NCBI RefSeq assembly: GCF_000381885.1
Contig: NZ_KB907209.1
Location: forward strand, 1 to 64,000
DNA length: 64,000 bases
Direction of reading: 5' to 3'
Source of the DNA: Actinomadura atramentaria DSM 43919
Lineage (GTDB): Bacteria; Actinomycetota; Actinomycetes; Streptosporangiales; Streptosporangiaceae
This document shows positions 7,966-16,313 of the stretch, in pieces. The translations under genes and the position numbers were made by a program. The notes below the pieces were generated by a model, which saw nothing but the letters and a program-made list of their open reading frames with translations, was not told where the DNA came from and did not search any database. Within the stretch, counting starts at the first letter, position 1, and every line of letters starts with the position of its first letter.

Positions 7966-8759
7966 GGGCTCTCCTCGGTCGGGGACTGGGCTAGGCGTTC
8001 GTGCAGGTCACGGGCGGCGGCGGCCATGCCGTTCGGGACACCGAGGGTATGCAGCATCTCGGCCGCCGCCGCCATCTCGTCGGCGCGGCGGCGCGCGTGC
8101 CGGTGGGTCCCGGTGACGACGCGGTCGAGGGTGGCGGCGTCCGCGCGGGCCAGTTCGGCGGCGATGTCGGCGCGCAGCGTCGCCTCGTGGCCCGCCGCGC
8201 GCGCCGCCGCCAGCGCCTCGACGATCGCGGCGGACATGCCCTTGAAGAACACGCTGCGCAGCAGCTTGCGGGTCGCGGCGAGCCCGGCCGGGCCGGGCAG
8301 CTCCTCGACGGACGCGCCGAGCGAGCGCAGCACGCGCGAGGCCGCCGCCGCGCCGTCGCCGCTGGCCAGCATCGGCACCCGCAGGCCCCGGCCGGGGACC
8401 GGGGCCATGATGGCGACGTCGGCGAACGGCGAGCCGTGGTCGCGGGCGAGCGCGGCGAGGCGCTCCTTCTTCTCCGGCGACGCGGTGTTGAGGTCGGCCC
8501 AGACCGCGCCGGGGCCGAGCGCGCCGATCCCGGCGCGCAGCGCGTCCTCGGCGGCGGCGGACAGGTTGACGCTGAGGACCAGGTCCGCGCCGGTCGCGGC
8601 GTCGGCCTCGTCGCGGGCCCGCCGGATTCCGCCGGACGCGGGGACGGCGGGGTCGTAGCCTCGGACGTCCGCGCCGGCCGCGGCGAGGTCGGCGGCGAAC
8701 GCGCCGCCCGCCTCCCCGAGGCCGAGGACGGCGACGACCGGGCGGGGGTTCTCCGTCAC
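7962..8759 (-). CDS. NAD(P)-dependent dehydrogenase with DUF1932 C-terminal domain
   Basis: A 265-residue member of the 6-phosphogluconate/3-hydroxyisobutyrate dehydrogenase superfamily. The N-terminal Rossmann fold has VLGLGEAGGAFA around residues 11-22, and the C-terminal helical half matches DUF1932 (RKLLRSVFFKGM). The start is GTG 8759 with GGAGG six bases upstream. It is the first gene of the four-gene minus-strand operon and faces the divergent GntR gene across an operator palindrome. It probably oxidises or reduces a hydroxy-acid intermediate; the substrate is unknown. Confidence 0.85.
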   Translation of the reverse strand: MTENPRPVVAVLGLGEAGGAFAADLAAAGADVRGYDPAVPASGGIRRARDEADAATGADLVLSVNLSAAAEDALRAGIGALGPGAVWADLNTASPEKKERLAALARDHGSPFADVAIMAPVPGRGLRVPMLASGDGAAAASRVLRSLGASVEELPGPAGLAATRKLLRSVFFKGMSAAIVEALAAARAAGHEATLRADIAAELARADAATLDRVVTGTHRHARRRADEMAAAAEMLHTLGVPNGMAAAARDLHERLAQSPTEESP

Positions 8760-8777
8760 GCGGCACCTCCGGTAAGG

Positions 8778-8799
8778 TTGTGAACAAAATTGTTCACAA
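8778..8799. promoter_or_regulatory. GntR operator: two TTGT-NN-ACAA sites
   Basis: TTGTGAACAA and TTGTTCACAA are each a TTGT-NN-ACAA box of the FadR/GntR type. Together, with AA between them, they form a perfect 10-bp inverted repeat. It lies between the divergent DUF1932 dehydrogenase and GntR genes. A second copy with the same 12-base spacing precedes the gal-like operon (13007-13028). Confidence 0.8.
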
Positions 8800-8812
8800 A
8801 AGGCGGTGGGAC

Positions 8813-9460
8813 GTGGCGGACCAGCCGGTCGCGGAACTGATCCGCGAGGCGATCATCCGGGGCGAGTTCGCGCCCGACCAGCGGCTGGTCGAGGCCGACC
8901 TGTCCGCGCGGTTCGGCGCGCCGCGCGCCGCCGTGCGGTCCGCGCTGGTCGAGCTGACCGGCGAGGGCCTGGTCGAGCGGGTCGCCAACCGGGGCGCGCG
9001 GGTCCGCGCGGTGTCCCTGGCCGAGGCCGTCGAGATCTGCGAGGTCCGCATGGTCGTCGAGGGGCTTTGCGCGGCGAAGGCCGCCGAGCGGATCGACGCC
9101 GACCAGCGGGCCGAACTGCGGGCGCTCGGGGACGCCATGCGGCGCGAGGTCGCCGCGTCCGACCTGATCGGGTACTCGCGGTCCAACCACCTGCTGCACC
9201 TGCGCGTCCGGGAGATCGGCGGGCAGGGGACGGCGGCGGCGGTGCTGGAGCGGCTGCGCGCGCAGAACGTCCGGCACCGGTTCCGGCTCGCCATGCAGCC
9301 GGGCCGCCCGGCGGTCGGGCTGCCCGAGCACCTGGCGATCATCGACGCGGTGTGCGGCGGCGACCCGGCGGCGGCCGAGGCCGCGATGCGCGCGCACCTC
9401 GCGAGCGTCATCGCGGCGCTGACGGAGATCGGCGACGACCCCGGCCTGCGGCTGGTGTAG
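8813..9460 (+). CDS. GntR family regulator, FCD subfamily
   Basis: A 215-residue regulator. The N-terminal winged helix (IREAIIRGEFAPDQRLVEADLSARFG, then the recognition helix around AVRSALVELTGEGLV) is followed by an all-helical FCD domain with the metal/ligand residues in SNHLLHLRV, EHLAIIDAV and AHLASV. The frame is open to 8780, but that start would lie inside the operator; GTG 8813, with AGGCGG nearby, is preferred. FCD regulators usually respond to carboxylic acids. It lies between two catabolic operons that carry the same operator, so it is their likely repressor. Confidence 0.9.
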   Translation: MADQPVAELIREAIIRGEFAPDQRLVEADLSARFGAPRAAVRSALVELTGEGLVERVANRGARVRAVSLAEAVEICEVRMVVEGLCAAKAAERIDADQRAELRALGDAMRREVAASDLIGYSRSNHLLHLRVREIGGQGTAAAVLERLRAQNVRHRFRLAMQPGRPAVGLPEHLAIIDAVCGGDPAAAEAAMRAHLASVIAALTEIGDDPGLRLV

Positions 9461-9465
9461 CGCGG

Positions 9466-10431
9466 TCACGCGTCCCCCAGCGGGACCGGCGGCGTGCCGT
9501 GCGTGTGGAACGACTCGATCGTCTGGAGGCCCCACGCCTGGCCCTTGGCGCGCTCGGCCTCGGTCCAGGTGATCGTCCGCCAGTCCGGCGCGAGGACGAG
9601 CCGCGTGCCCGGGTTGCACAGCTCGATCCGGTTACCGCCCGGCTCGTAGACGTACAGGAAGAACGTCTGCTGGATGGCGTGCTTGTGCGGGCCCGTCTCG
9701 ATGAAGACGCCCTTGTCCAGGAAGATGTCGGCGGCGCGGAGGATGTCCTCGCGGGTGTCGGCGGCGAACGCGATGTGGTGCAGGCGGCCGTGCGAGCCCG
9801 TGCGGTCGCGCGTGTAGACGAGGTCGTAGGACTTGTTGGTGAAGGTGAGCCAGCGGCCCGCGATCGTCCCGTCGTCGAGGCGGATCTGCTCGGTGGGGCG
9901 CGCGCCGAGGACGTCGCGCAGGAACTCGGTGCTGCCCTCGACCTCGGCGGCGAGGAAGTTGACGTGGTCCAGGCGGCGCACGCACACGCCCCGGCCCGGG
10001 TACGCCTGCGCCTGGTTCTTCAGCGACGGCTTCAGCTCCGGGGGCGCGTCGTACCACTCGCTCTCCCAGTAGATCTCCAGCTCGTGGCCGTCGGGGTCGC
10101 GGAAGACGTACGTCGGGCCGAGTCCGGGGTCGCCGTCGCGCCAGCCGACGCCGAGTCCGGCCGCCTCGATCGCCCGGACGCGGCGCTCCAGCGCGGCGGC
10201 GCTCGACGCGCGCAGGCCCGTCCGCCTGATCCCGGACGTGCTGTGCGCGGTGAGCTTGAGGGTGTGGTGCTCGTAGTCGTCCCACGTGCGCAGGTAGACC
10301 GAGTCGCCGTCCGACCCGTTCTCGGTCAGGCCCATCACCTCGGTGAAGAACCACAGGCTCTTCTCCGGCTCGGGCGTCAGCAGCTCCACGTGCGCGACGT
10401 GGGCGATCTCGTGCGTGTGCTCGTCGGTCAC
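9466..10431 (-). CDS. Two-domain VOC extradiol dioxygenase (catechol 2,3-dioxygenase class)
   Basis: A 321-residue protein with two vicinal-oxygen-chelate domains (about residues 8-135 and 145-290), as in type I extradiol dioxygenases. Probable iron ligands are a His in the second domain's first strand (RRLDHVNFLAAE), the His in GRLHHIAF and the Glu in GNRIELCNPG. It starts with GTG 10431, overlapping the galD-like stop, and ends five bases before the GntR stop. As the fourth gene of a galB-galC-galD-like operon, it is the natural candidate for the ring-cleavage step, although characterised gallate and protocatechuate 4,5-dioxygenases belong to the unrelated LigB family. Confidence 0.85.
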   Translation of the reverse strand: MTDEHTHEIAHVAHVELLTPEPEKSLWFFTEVMGLTENGSDGDSVYLRTWDDYEHHTLKLTAHSTSGIRRTGLRASSAAALERRVRAIEAAGLGVGWRDGDPGLGPTYVFRDPDGHELEIYWESEWYDAPPELKPSLKNQAQAYPGRGVCVRRLDHVNFLAAEVEGSTEFLRDVLGARPTEQIRLDDGTIAGRWLTFTNKSYDLVYTRDRTGSHGRLHHIAFAADTREDILRAADIFLDKGVFIETGPHKHAIQQTFFLYVYEPGGNRIELCNPGTRLVLAPDWRTITWTEAERAKGQAWGLQTIESFHTHGTPPVPLGDA

Positions 10432-11510
10432 GGGGTCCTCCGGGGGCGGGGCGGCCCCGCGAAAACGGCGCCGTCGAAGAGCTTGCGGGCGGTGCGGACG
10501 ACGCTGGAGCGCAGCACGCGCACCGCGCCGTCCGGGCCGGGGTCGGCCAGGTCCACTTCCACCTGGAGGACGCCCGTGGGGTGCTCGACGTCGAACGGCG
10601 CGCCGGGCGGCGGCAGCTCCGCCAGCCCGCGGCCGACCGCGCCGGGCAGCAGCAGCGCCGTCGCGACGCTCACCGCGCCGAGCACGCCGATCGCGTCGTG
10701 CGGGCGGACGGGGATGAACGTGCGGGTGCAGACCGTCCCGCCCGCGCGCGGCGGCGCGAGCAGCGTCGTCTTCGGGACGGACGCGTCCGCGACGTCCCCG
10801 AGGCCCATCAGGTGTCCGGCGCGGAGCCGGAGCGCCTGCACGCGGTCGCGGACGGCGGCGAGTTCGGCCGGGGACTCGTAGCCGGTCAGGCCGAACGACG
10901 ACGCCTCCGCGACGACGACCGGCATGCCGTTGTCCACGCACGTCACGGCGATCCCGTCGATCTCGTCGCGGACCCGGCCGGTCGGCAGCAGGCCGCCGCC
11001 CGCCGAGCCCTCGGTCCCGGCGAAGTCCAGGACGATCCGCGCGGCCGTCCCGGGCACGCCGGAGACGGCCGTCGCGCCCGCGTACTCGACGCGGCCGCCC
11101 GGCGTCGGGAACCGCGCGGTCGCGACGCTGCCGGAGTTGAGCATCCTGATCCGCACGGACGTCTCGCCGTCCGCCGCCGCGACCAGGCCGCGCTCGACCG
11201 CGAACGGGCCGACCCCGGCGAGCAGGTTGCCGCAGTTCTGGCGGTCCGAGACGGTCGGCTCGTCCACGCCGACCTGGAGGAACAGGTAGTCCACGTCCGC
11301 GCCGGGCGCGGCGGCCGGGGAGACGACGGCGACCTTGCTGGTCAGCGGGTGCGCGCCGCCGATCCCGTCGATCTGGCGGGGGTCGGGCGTGCCCATGATC
11401 CGCAGCAGCAGGTCGTCGCGCTCGGCCGGGTCGGCGGGCAGGTCGTCCGCCAGGAAGTACGCGCCCTTGGACGTGCCGCCGCGCATCAGCATGCAGGGGA
11501 CGCCGGTCAT
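10428..11510 (-). CDS. galD: 4-oxalomesaconate tautomerase (PrpF-like)
   Basis: A 360-residue PrpF/DAP-epimerase-fold isomerase. It opens with the family's MTGVPCMLMRGGTSKG and has the GIGGAHPLTSKVA and NCGNLLAGVG elements, the latter carrying the cysteine expected at the active site. GalD interconverts keto and enol forms of 4-oxalomesaconate in gallate and protocatechuate 4,5-cleavage pathways. The ATGA overlap with the galC-like gene, and the galB-like gene before that, support this over the methylcitrate-pathway PrpF role. Confidence 0.85.
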   Translation of the reverse strand: MTGVPCMLMRGGTSKGAYFLADDLPADPAERDDLLLRIMGTPDPRQIDGIGGAHPLTSKVAVVSPAAAPGADVDYLFLQVGVDEPTVSDRQNCGNLLAGVGPFAVERGLVAAADGETSVRIRMLNSGSVATARFPTPGGRVEYAGATAVSGVPGTAARIVLDFAGTEGSAGGGLLPTGRVRDEIDGIAVTCVDNGMPVVVAEASSFGLTGYESPAELAAVRDRVQALRLRAGHLMGLGDVADASVPKTTLLAPPRAGGTVCTRTFIPVRPHDAIGVLGAVSVATALLLPGAVGRGLAELPPPGAPFDVEHPTGVLQVEVDLADPGPDGAVRVLRSSVVRTARKLFDGAVFAGPPRPRRTP

Positions 11511-12220
11511 GTCGGCTCCCCTGAGCGGCGGGCGTACTCGTCGGCGGTGACGTACTCGATGCCGAAGTCCGGGAGGCGTTCGCGCAGGCCGTAGCGGTCC
11601 AGGCCGAGCTCGCCCGCGCGGAAGGCGGCGCGGGACGCCTCTTCCTTGTCGACGCGGGCCTGCGCGGCGGTCACGGCGGTGCGGACGGTCTCGCGGGGGA
11701 CGCACAGCACGCCGTCGTCGTCCGCGACGATCGCGTCGCCCGGCCGCACCGCGCGCCCGGCCACGACGACCGGCACGTTCACCGAACCGCCGGTGGCCTT
11801 CACGCTGCCCTGCGCGCTGACGGCCGCCGACCACACCGGGAAGCCCATCTCGTGCAGCTCCGCGACGTCGCGGACGCCCGCGTCGGTGATCAGGCCGCGC
11901 ACGCCCCGGCGCTGGAGCGCGGTGGCGAACAGCTCGCCGAACAGGCCGTCGGTGGACGGCGAGTTCGTCGTGACGACCAGGACGTCGCCGGGGCGGCACT
12001 GCTCGACCGCCACGTGGATCATCAGGTTGTCGCCGGGCCAGCACAGGACCGTCACGGCCGTCCCGCCGATCCGCGAACCCAGGTGGACCGGGCGGACGCG
12101 CGGGTCCAGCAGCCCGGTGCGGCCGATCGCCTCGTGGACGGTCGCCACGCCGAACCCCGCGAGCGCGTCCACGGCCGCCGCGTCGGCGCGCGGCGGGTCG
12201 GTGACGACGACGTTCCTCAC
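11507..12220 (-). CDS. galC: 4-carboxy-4-hydroxy-2-oxoadipate aldolase (RraA-like)
   Basis: A 237-residue RraA-fold protein. The lid and binding elements are present: CWPGDNLMIHVAVEQCRPGD, LFGELFATALQRRGVRG, and TDAGVRD where the family has (D/T)-G-x-x-RD. GalC/LigK-type class II aldolases cleave 4-carboxy-4-hydroxy-2-oxoadipate to pyruvate and oxaloacetate. The length and the gal-type neighbours favour this over an RNase E inhibitor. Its GTG at 12220 overlaps the galB-like stop, so translation is coupled. Confidence 0.85.
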   Translation of the reverse strand: MRNVVVTDPPRADAAAVDALAGFGVATVHEAIGRTGLLDPRVRPVHLGSRIGGTAVTVLCWPGDNLMIHVAVEQCRPGDVLVVTTNSPSTDGLFGELFATALQRRGVRGLITDAGVRDVAELHEMGFPVWSAAVSAQGSVKATGGSVNVPVVVAGRAVRPGDAIVADDDGVLCVPRETVRTAVTAAQARVDKEEASRAAFRAGELGLDRYGLRERLPDFGIEYVTADEYARRSGEPT

Positions 12221-12963
12221 GACAGCTCCCCGGTGACCTGCGGGTACAGCCGGACGAACGCCTCGCCCATCGTCGCGTGCGGCAGACCCAGGTTCGGCCC
12301 GGCGTTGCGCTTGAGCTGCACGCCGCGCCGCCGCGCGAGGTCGGTGTAGTAGTCCCACATGTGCTGCTGCGCGGGCAGGCACTCCATCGCGGCGCGCTTG
12401 CGGTCGAAGACGGACGTGATGTCCAGCAGCACGTCCGGCCGGAAGTCGCACTGCTCGGGCTGGTGCGGCTCGAAGAAGAACACCGGCGGCGCGCCGAGCG
12501 GCTCGCCGGGGGCGTCGTAGCCGATCGCCTGCGCGAGGACGCGCGCCTGGAGCGCCATGCGGGCGGCGGCGGGGTGGTCGCCGTTGTACGGGTCGGTCAG
12601 CGTGTGGGTGAGGACGACGTCCGGGTCGAACGCGCGGTACACGCGGACGATGCGGTCCACCAGCTCGGGCGTCTCGCGCAGCGGGTAGTCCCCGGCGTCC
12701 AGGAACTCGATCTCCGCGCCGAGCGCGGCGGCGGCGCTCTCGGCCTCCGCGCGGCGCAGGGCCTTGATCTCGTCCAGGCCGCGGCCCTCGCGCCAGGCGC
12801 GGGCGGACTCGCCGCGCTCGCCGTAGCTCAGGCACAGGACCTTCGCGCGCTCGCCGCGCTCGGCGGCCAGCGCGATGGCGCCGCCCGCGCGCCAGACGAA
12901 GTCGCCCGCGTGGGCGCTGATCACCAGCAGGGAGCGGGCGGACGCGTTCGTCGTGGTGTCCAT
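12217..12963 (-). CDS. galB: 4-oxalomesaconate hydratase (PIG-L-type zinc enzyme)
   Basis: A 248-residue PIG-L/LmbE-fold protein. The metal motif is SAHAGDFVWRAGG, the variant seen in Pseudomonas GalB, rather than the AHPDD of deacetylases. YNGDHPAAARMA supplies the further His. GalB hydrates 4-oxalomesaconate to 4-carboxy-4-hydroxy-2-oxoadipate. AGAGG precedes the ATG at 12963. It is the first gene of the four-gene operon and lies directly behind an operator shared with the opposite operon. Alternative: a mycothiol-type deacetylase, made unlikely by the motif and the galC and galD neighbours. Confidence 0.85.
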   Translation of the reverse strand: MDTTTNASARSLLVISAHAGDFVWRAGGAIALAAERGERAKVLCLSYGERGESARAWREGRGLDEIKALRRAEAESAAAALGAEIEFLDAGDYPLRETPELVDRIVRVYRAFDPDVVLTHTLTDPYNGDHPAAARMALQARVLAQAIGYDAPGEPLGAPPVFFFEPHQPEQCDFRPDVLLDITSVFDRKRAAMECLPAQQHMWDYYTDLARRRGVQLKRNAGPNLGLPHATMGEAFVRLYPQVTGELS

Positions 12964-12996
12964 CTGCACCTCTCTGTTCTCGGTCGGCTGCCGGTG

Positions 12997-13028
12997 ATCC
13001 TGTAACTTGTGAGCGAGATTGTCAACAA
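12997..13028 (-). promoter_or_regulatory. Promoter with embedded GntR operator for the gal-like operon
   Basis: On the minus strand TTGACA (13025-13020) and CAGGAT (13002-12997), 17 bases apart, form a candidate promoter. The -35 lies inside TTGTCAACAA (13019-13028). A degenerate second box, TTGTGAGCGA (13007-13016), sits 12 bases away, the spacing of the operator at 8778-8799. A bound repressor would cover the -35. Confidence 0.65.
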
Positions 13029-13173
13029 TCTTGTATGTGATCCGGCTGAGCGGTTAGAGTCTCGAATGTTAGGACGTCTGTTTTCTATCACAGGACACTC
13101 TACGTGCCTAGGGACGCGAAAAGGCGGACGCGCCCGGGTTGGGGCACGTCCGCCGGATCGGTGGAGCGTCAGG

Positions 13174-13587
13174 TCAGGGGAGCCAGAGCACCAGGTCCTC
13201 GGTGTCGTTGTTCGACCACGGCTCCTCGTAGCCGCTGCGCGGGCCGACGACGTGCGCCGTGTGGCGGTCGGTATCCACGAGCACGACGCGCCAGCGGGTG
13301 TTGTTCACCCACGACGAGACGTTGTTCGCGGCCGTGCGCCCGGACATCGGGAGCCGGGACAGCTCGACCGGGTAGCCCGGCCGGACGGCGTACGCCGGGC
13401 CGGACCGGCCGTAGTCCCGGTAGAGGCACAGGACCGCGCGCGGGCACGGCCGGCTGTCGGCCAGCCGCACGACGCCGTGCGGGAGCGGCCGGGCCGGGCT
13501 CGCCGACGCGGCGGCCGGGAGGGCGCCGAGGGCGAGGGCTCCGGCGGCGGTCGCCGTCACGGCGCGCAGGGGGTGGGAGAGACGCAT
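13174..13587 (-). CDS. Secreted peptidase inhibitor family I36-like protein
   Basis: A 137-residue exported protein. A signal peptide (about residues 1-29, ending AAASAS) precedes a small beta/gamma-crystallin-like domain: CLYRDYGRSGPAY, then a region with NNVSSWVNNT typical of the I36 family of Streptomyces metalloproteinase inhibitors. It would act outside the cell. It stands alone between the gal-like operon and an acetyltransferase gene, with a less GC-rich promoter region at 13588-13680. Confidence 0.75.
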   Translation of the reverse strand: MRLSHPLRAVTATAAGALALGALPAAASASPARPLPHGVVRLADSRPCPRAVLCLYRDYGRSGPAYAVRPGYPVELSRLPMSGRTAANNVSSWVNNTRWRVVLVDTDRHTAHVVGPRSGYEEPWSNNDTEDLVLWLP

Positions 13588-13698
13588 GCTGCCTCCACGG
13601 GCTGTCGGTTCATGGCGCCCCTACGCTCTCGTAACCGAAAGAAACGATTCAATCGCCCTATGTGGTTATTGGTCTTCCCGTGGTGGTTCGGGCGGGGT

Positions 13699-14421
13699 TC
13701 AGGCGGGAGGAACCCGGACCGCGTAGAAGGTCGGGCGGCGCCGCAGCGTCAGGCCCAGCGCCTCGTACAGGGCGATGGCGCCCGTGTTGTCGGCGGCGGC
13801 GTGGAGGAACGGGCGCTCGCCGCGCTCGCGGACCCCCGCGACGACCGTCCGGATCAGGCGCGTCGCCAGGCCGCGGCCGCGGTGGCCGGGGTCGGTGCAG
13901 ACGGCGCTGATCTCCGTCCAGCCGGGCGGGCGCAGCCGCTCGCCCGCCATCGCGACCAGCCTGCCGTCCTCGCGCAGGCCGAAGTAGTTCCCGAGTTCGA
14001 CGGTGCGCTGGAGGAACGGTCCAGGGCGGGTGCGCTCGACCAGGTCCAGGATCTCGGGGACGTCGGCGGCGGTCAGGCGGACGGCCTCGGGGTCGGCCGC
14101 GCCCTCGATCCCGTCGTCGGTGAGCTGGACGCCGGGCAGGTCCAGCTCCGTCGTCCAGCCGTCCGGGGGCGCGGCCGGCGCGGTGAGCAGGACGAAGCCG
14201 CCCGGGCCCGCGAGCGCGGCGACGTCCGCCCAGTCCGCCGGGCCCGGATCGGCCGGGAGCGAGTAGAACGGGCACACGTCCGCCTGGTAGCGCACGACCG
14301 CGCCGCGCCGCTCGGCGAACCGGGCGTGCGGGCCGGTGAGGGCGGCGCGGACCGGGTCGTCCAGGACGCGGGCCGGGTCCGCGGGATCGTCGGGGGCGGT
14401 GGGCGCGAACGCCTCGGACAT
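13699..14421 (-). CDS. GNAT family N-acetyltransferase
   Basis: A 240-residue protein whose C-terminal half is a GNAT domain. The acetyl-CoA loop reads DPGHRGRGLATRLI, followed by the NTGAIALYEALGLTLRR motif. The N-terminal half is a less conserved, possibly degenerate second domain, as in two-domain actinobacterial GNATs. The acceptor substrate is unknown. A hairpin separates it from the upstream LLM gene, so it is probably a separate transcription unit. Confidence 0.8.
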   Translation of the reverse strand: MSEAFAPTAPDDPADPARVLDDPVRAALTGPHARFAERRGAVVRYQADVCPFYSLPADPGPADWADVAALAGPGGFVLLTAPAAPPDGWTTELDLPGVQLTDDGIEGAADPEAVRLTAADVPEILDLVERTRPGPFLQRTVELGNYFGLREDGRLVAMAGERLRPPGWTEISAVCTDPGHRGRGLATRLIRTVVAGVRERGERPFLHAAADNTGAIALYEALGLTLRRRPTFYAVRVPPA

Positions 14422-14460
14422 CGGTCCTCCTCGTCGTCGGAGACCGGGTCAGTGTAGGTG

Positions 14461-14502
14461 CCGCGTCCCGCCGCCCCGGACCTGGGCGGGCGGCGGAACG
14501 CG
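14461..14502 (-). terminator. Candidate terminator after the ABC/LLM operon
   Basis: An imperfect GC-rich hairpin, CCGCGT plus CCGCCGCCC pairing with GGGCGGGCGGCGG plus ACGCGG, lies immediately after the LLM stop. Confidence 0.5.
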
Positions 14503-14507
14503 GCGGC

Positions 14508-15497
14508 TCAGGCGGGGGCGAGGGCCGGGGCTACCGCGTGGCGGGCGTCGTGGAGGATCTGCTCGTAGTCGGCGCGGTCGAACTCGTAGGGGAGTTCCAG
14601 GCGGAGTTCGGGGGCGGCGGCGACGGCCTTGTCGGCGCGCAGGCGCTCCGCGATCTCCGCCGCCGGGGCGACCAGGTCCGGGGCGAACAGCAGCCGCCGC
14701 TCGCCGTGCGGCTTGAGCGTCCGCTCGTGGCGGCTCGCCGCGTACGCGAGGTAGCGCCGCCGCGTCGCCGCGTCCGCGCCGTCCAGCGGGACGACGACGC
14801 GGCCGACCGCGACCCGGCCCGCCGGCCGCAGCCGCCGGTACTCCTCGATGAGCGCGAGCTGCGCGGTGGCGAAGTCGTCGCTGGTCTCGCCCGCGACGAT
14901 GTTGCCGGTGAGCAGGTTCAGGCCGTGCTCGGCGGCCCAGCGGACGGAGCGCAGGCTCGTCCCGCCGTACCAGACGCGGTCGAGCAGCCCGGGACTGTAC
15001 GGCTGGAGGCGCGGGCGCTGGACGTTGCCGGGCGACTGGATGCGGGTGTCCGGGCCGCCGAGGTAGTCGCCGCGCAGGTGGTCCAGCACGCGCGCGACGC
15101 GGCCGTACCCGAGGTCGTAGGCGCGCCAGTCGCCGTCGTGGACGACGTCCCCGAGCAGGTCCGCGTGCGGCATGCCGGTGCTGAACCCGGCCTGGAGCCG
15201 TCCGCGCGCGAGGACGTCCACCGTGGACAGGTCCTCGGCCAGCCGGAACGGGTTCTCGTACCCGATCGGGATGACGGCCGTGCCGAGCCGGATGCGCTCG
15301 GTGCGCTGGCTCGCGGCGGCCAGGAACACCGCCGCCGACGAGACGCCGTGCTCCAGGTGGCGCTGGCGTATCCACGCGCCGTCGTAGCCCTCGCGCTCGC
15401 CGAACTCGAACAGCCCGAGCGTGTCTTCGAGGCCGGAGTACGGGTCGTCGTCGGGATAGTTGCCCGGCGACAGGAAGGACAGGGATTCCACGGCCAT
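14508..15497 (-). CDS. LLM class flavin-dependent oxidoreductase
   Basis: A 329-residue luciferase-like TIM-barrel oxidoreductase. Visible elements: GAWIRQRHLEHG, RIRLGTAVIPIGYENPFRLAEDLSTVDVLARGRLQAGFSTG, and YGGTSLRSVRWAAEHGLNLL. Such enzymes use FMNH2 or F420H2 for mono-oxygenation or hydride transfer. It is the last gene of a six-gene operon with a peptide-type ABC importer, three bases after the DUF1684 gene, so it probably acts on whatever the importer brings in. Confidence 0.85.
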   Translation of the reverse strand: MAVESLSFLSPGNYPDDDPYSGLEDTLGLFEFGEREGYDGAWIRQRHLEHGVSSAAVFLAAASQRTERIRLGTAVIPIGYENPFRLAEDLSTVDVLARGRLQAGFSTGMPHADLLGDVVHDGDWRAYDLGYGRVARVLDHLRGDYLGGPDTRIQSPGNVQRPRLQPYSPGLLDRVWYGGTSLRSVRWAAEHGLNLLTGNIVAGETSDDFATAQLALIEEYRRLRPAGRVAVGRVVVPLDGADAATRRRYLAYAASRHERTLKPHGERRLLFAPDLVAPAAEIAERLRADKAVAAAPELRLELPYEFDRADYEQILHDARHAVAPALAPA

Positions 15498-15500
15498 CGG

Positions 15501-16313
15501 TCAGGCCCGCTCGTACGGGATCTTCTGCCCGGCCTCGACGGCGACCGGCAGCCGGTTCTCGGCGGGCGGCAGCGGGCAGGTCGCCAGGTCGGTGTAGGCG
15601 CAGGGGAGGTTCGCGGCGCGGTTGAAGTCGAGGACGACCGTGCCGCCGGGCTCGGGGGCGGGGACGTGGAGCGTCCGGTTCGCCGCGTACGTCGTGACGC
15701 CGGAGGTCTCGTCGGTGAACAGGACGAGCAGGTTCCCGGTCCTGCCCGAGTCGAACGCGGTCAGCGCGAGCGGCGTCCCGTCGATCTCGAACTCGATGCG
15801 GCCGACCGCGTCGTAGACGTGCTCCAGGCCCTCGACGGCCGCGCCGACCGTCGTCGGCCGGGGCGCGTCGAACGCGACGTACCGGCCGGTGACGACCCAG
15901 CGCGGGTCGAAGTCGTAGCCGGGCGTGCCCTCGAACGCGAGCCGCAGCGGGTTGTCGGGGTGGCGCGGGCGGACGATGTCGCGGCCGCCGCGCTTGGCGA
16001 CCTCGATCGCCGCCTCGCCCCACAGCGCCGTGACGCTGACGCGCTCGGGAATGACCCCGAAGTGGTGGACGCCGCGCACGGGCTTCCCGTCCACGAAGAT
16101 CTCCTCGCCGTCGTCCAGCGCGACGGTGACGCCGTCCGGCCCGGTGGACCAGACGCCCGGCGCGCCCGACAGCCGCTGCGGCTCCTCGCTGAGCCAGTGC
16201 AGCGCGGTGACGGCGAGGAACCCGTGCGGGTCGGCGATGCGGGCGTGGTGCGCGTCGCGCCACGCCTCCCAGGCGCGGCGCGGCTCGGCGGTCTCGGCGG
16301 TGGGGGCGGTCAT
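15501..16313 (-). CDS. DUF1684 domain protein
   Basis: A 270-residue protein of the DUF1684 family. The family pattern is visible: a leading [18 protein letters not shown] helix, LHWL, then a beta-rich middle with [36 protein letters not shown] near the end. The biochemical function of the family is not established. It overlaps the ATP-binding gene (ATGA) and abuts the LLM gene, implying joint expression with the importer. Confidence 0.85.
   Translation of the reverse strand: MTAPTAETAEPRRAWEAWRDAHHARIADPHGFLAVTALHWLSEEPQRLSGAPGVWSTGPDGVTVALDDGEEIFVDGKPVRGVHHFGVIPERVSVTALWGEAAIEVAKRGGRDIVRPRHPDNPLRLAFEGTPGYDFDPRWVVTGRYVAFDAPRPTTVGAAVEGLEHVYDAVGRIEFEIDGTPLALTAFDSGRTGNLLVLFTDETSGVTTYAANRTLHVPAPEPGGTVVLDFNRAANLPCAYTDLATCPLPPAENRLPVAVEAGQKIPYERA

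Noticed and set aside
10428..11510. PrpF of the methylcitrate cycle
   Set aside because: No methylcitrate genes are nearby, and the gene lies between galC-like and ring-cleavage genes, so GalD fits better.
13019..13028. The TTGTCAACAA box as a chance -35 element only
   Set aside because: The identical 12-base spacing to a second TTGT half, as in the GntR intergenic site, makes an operator the better explanation.
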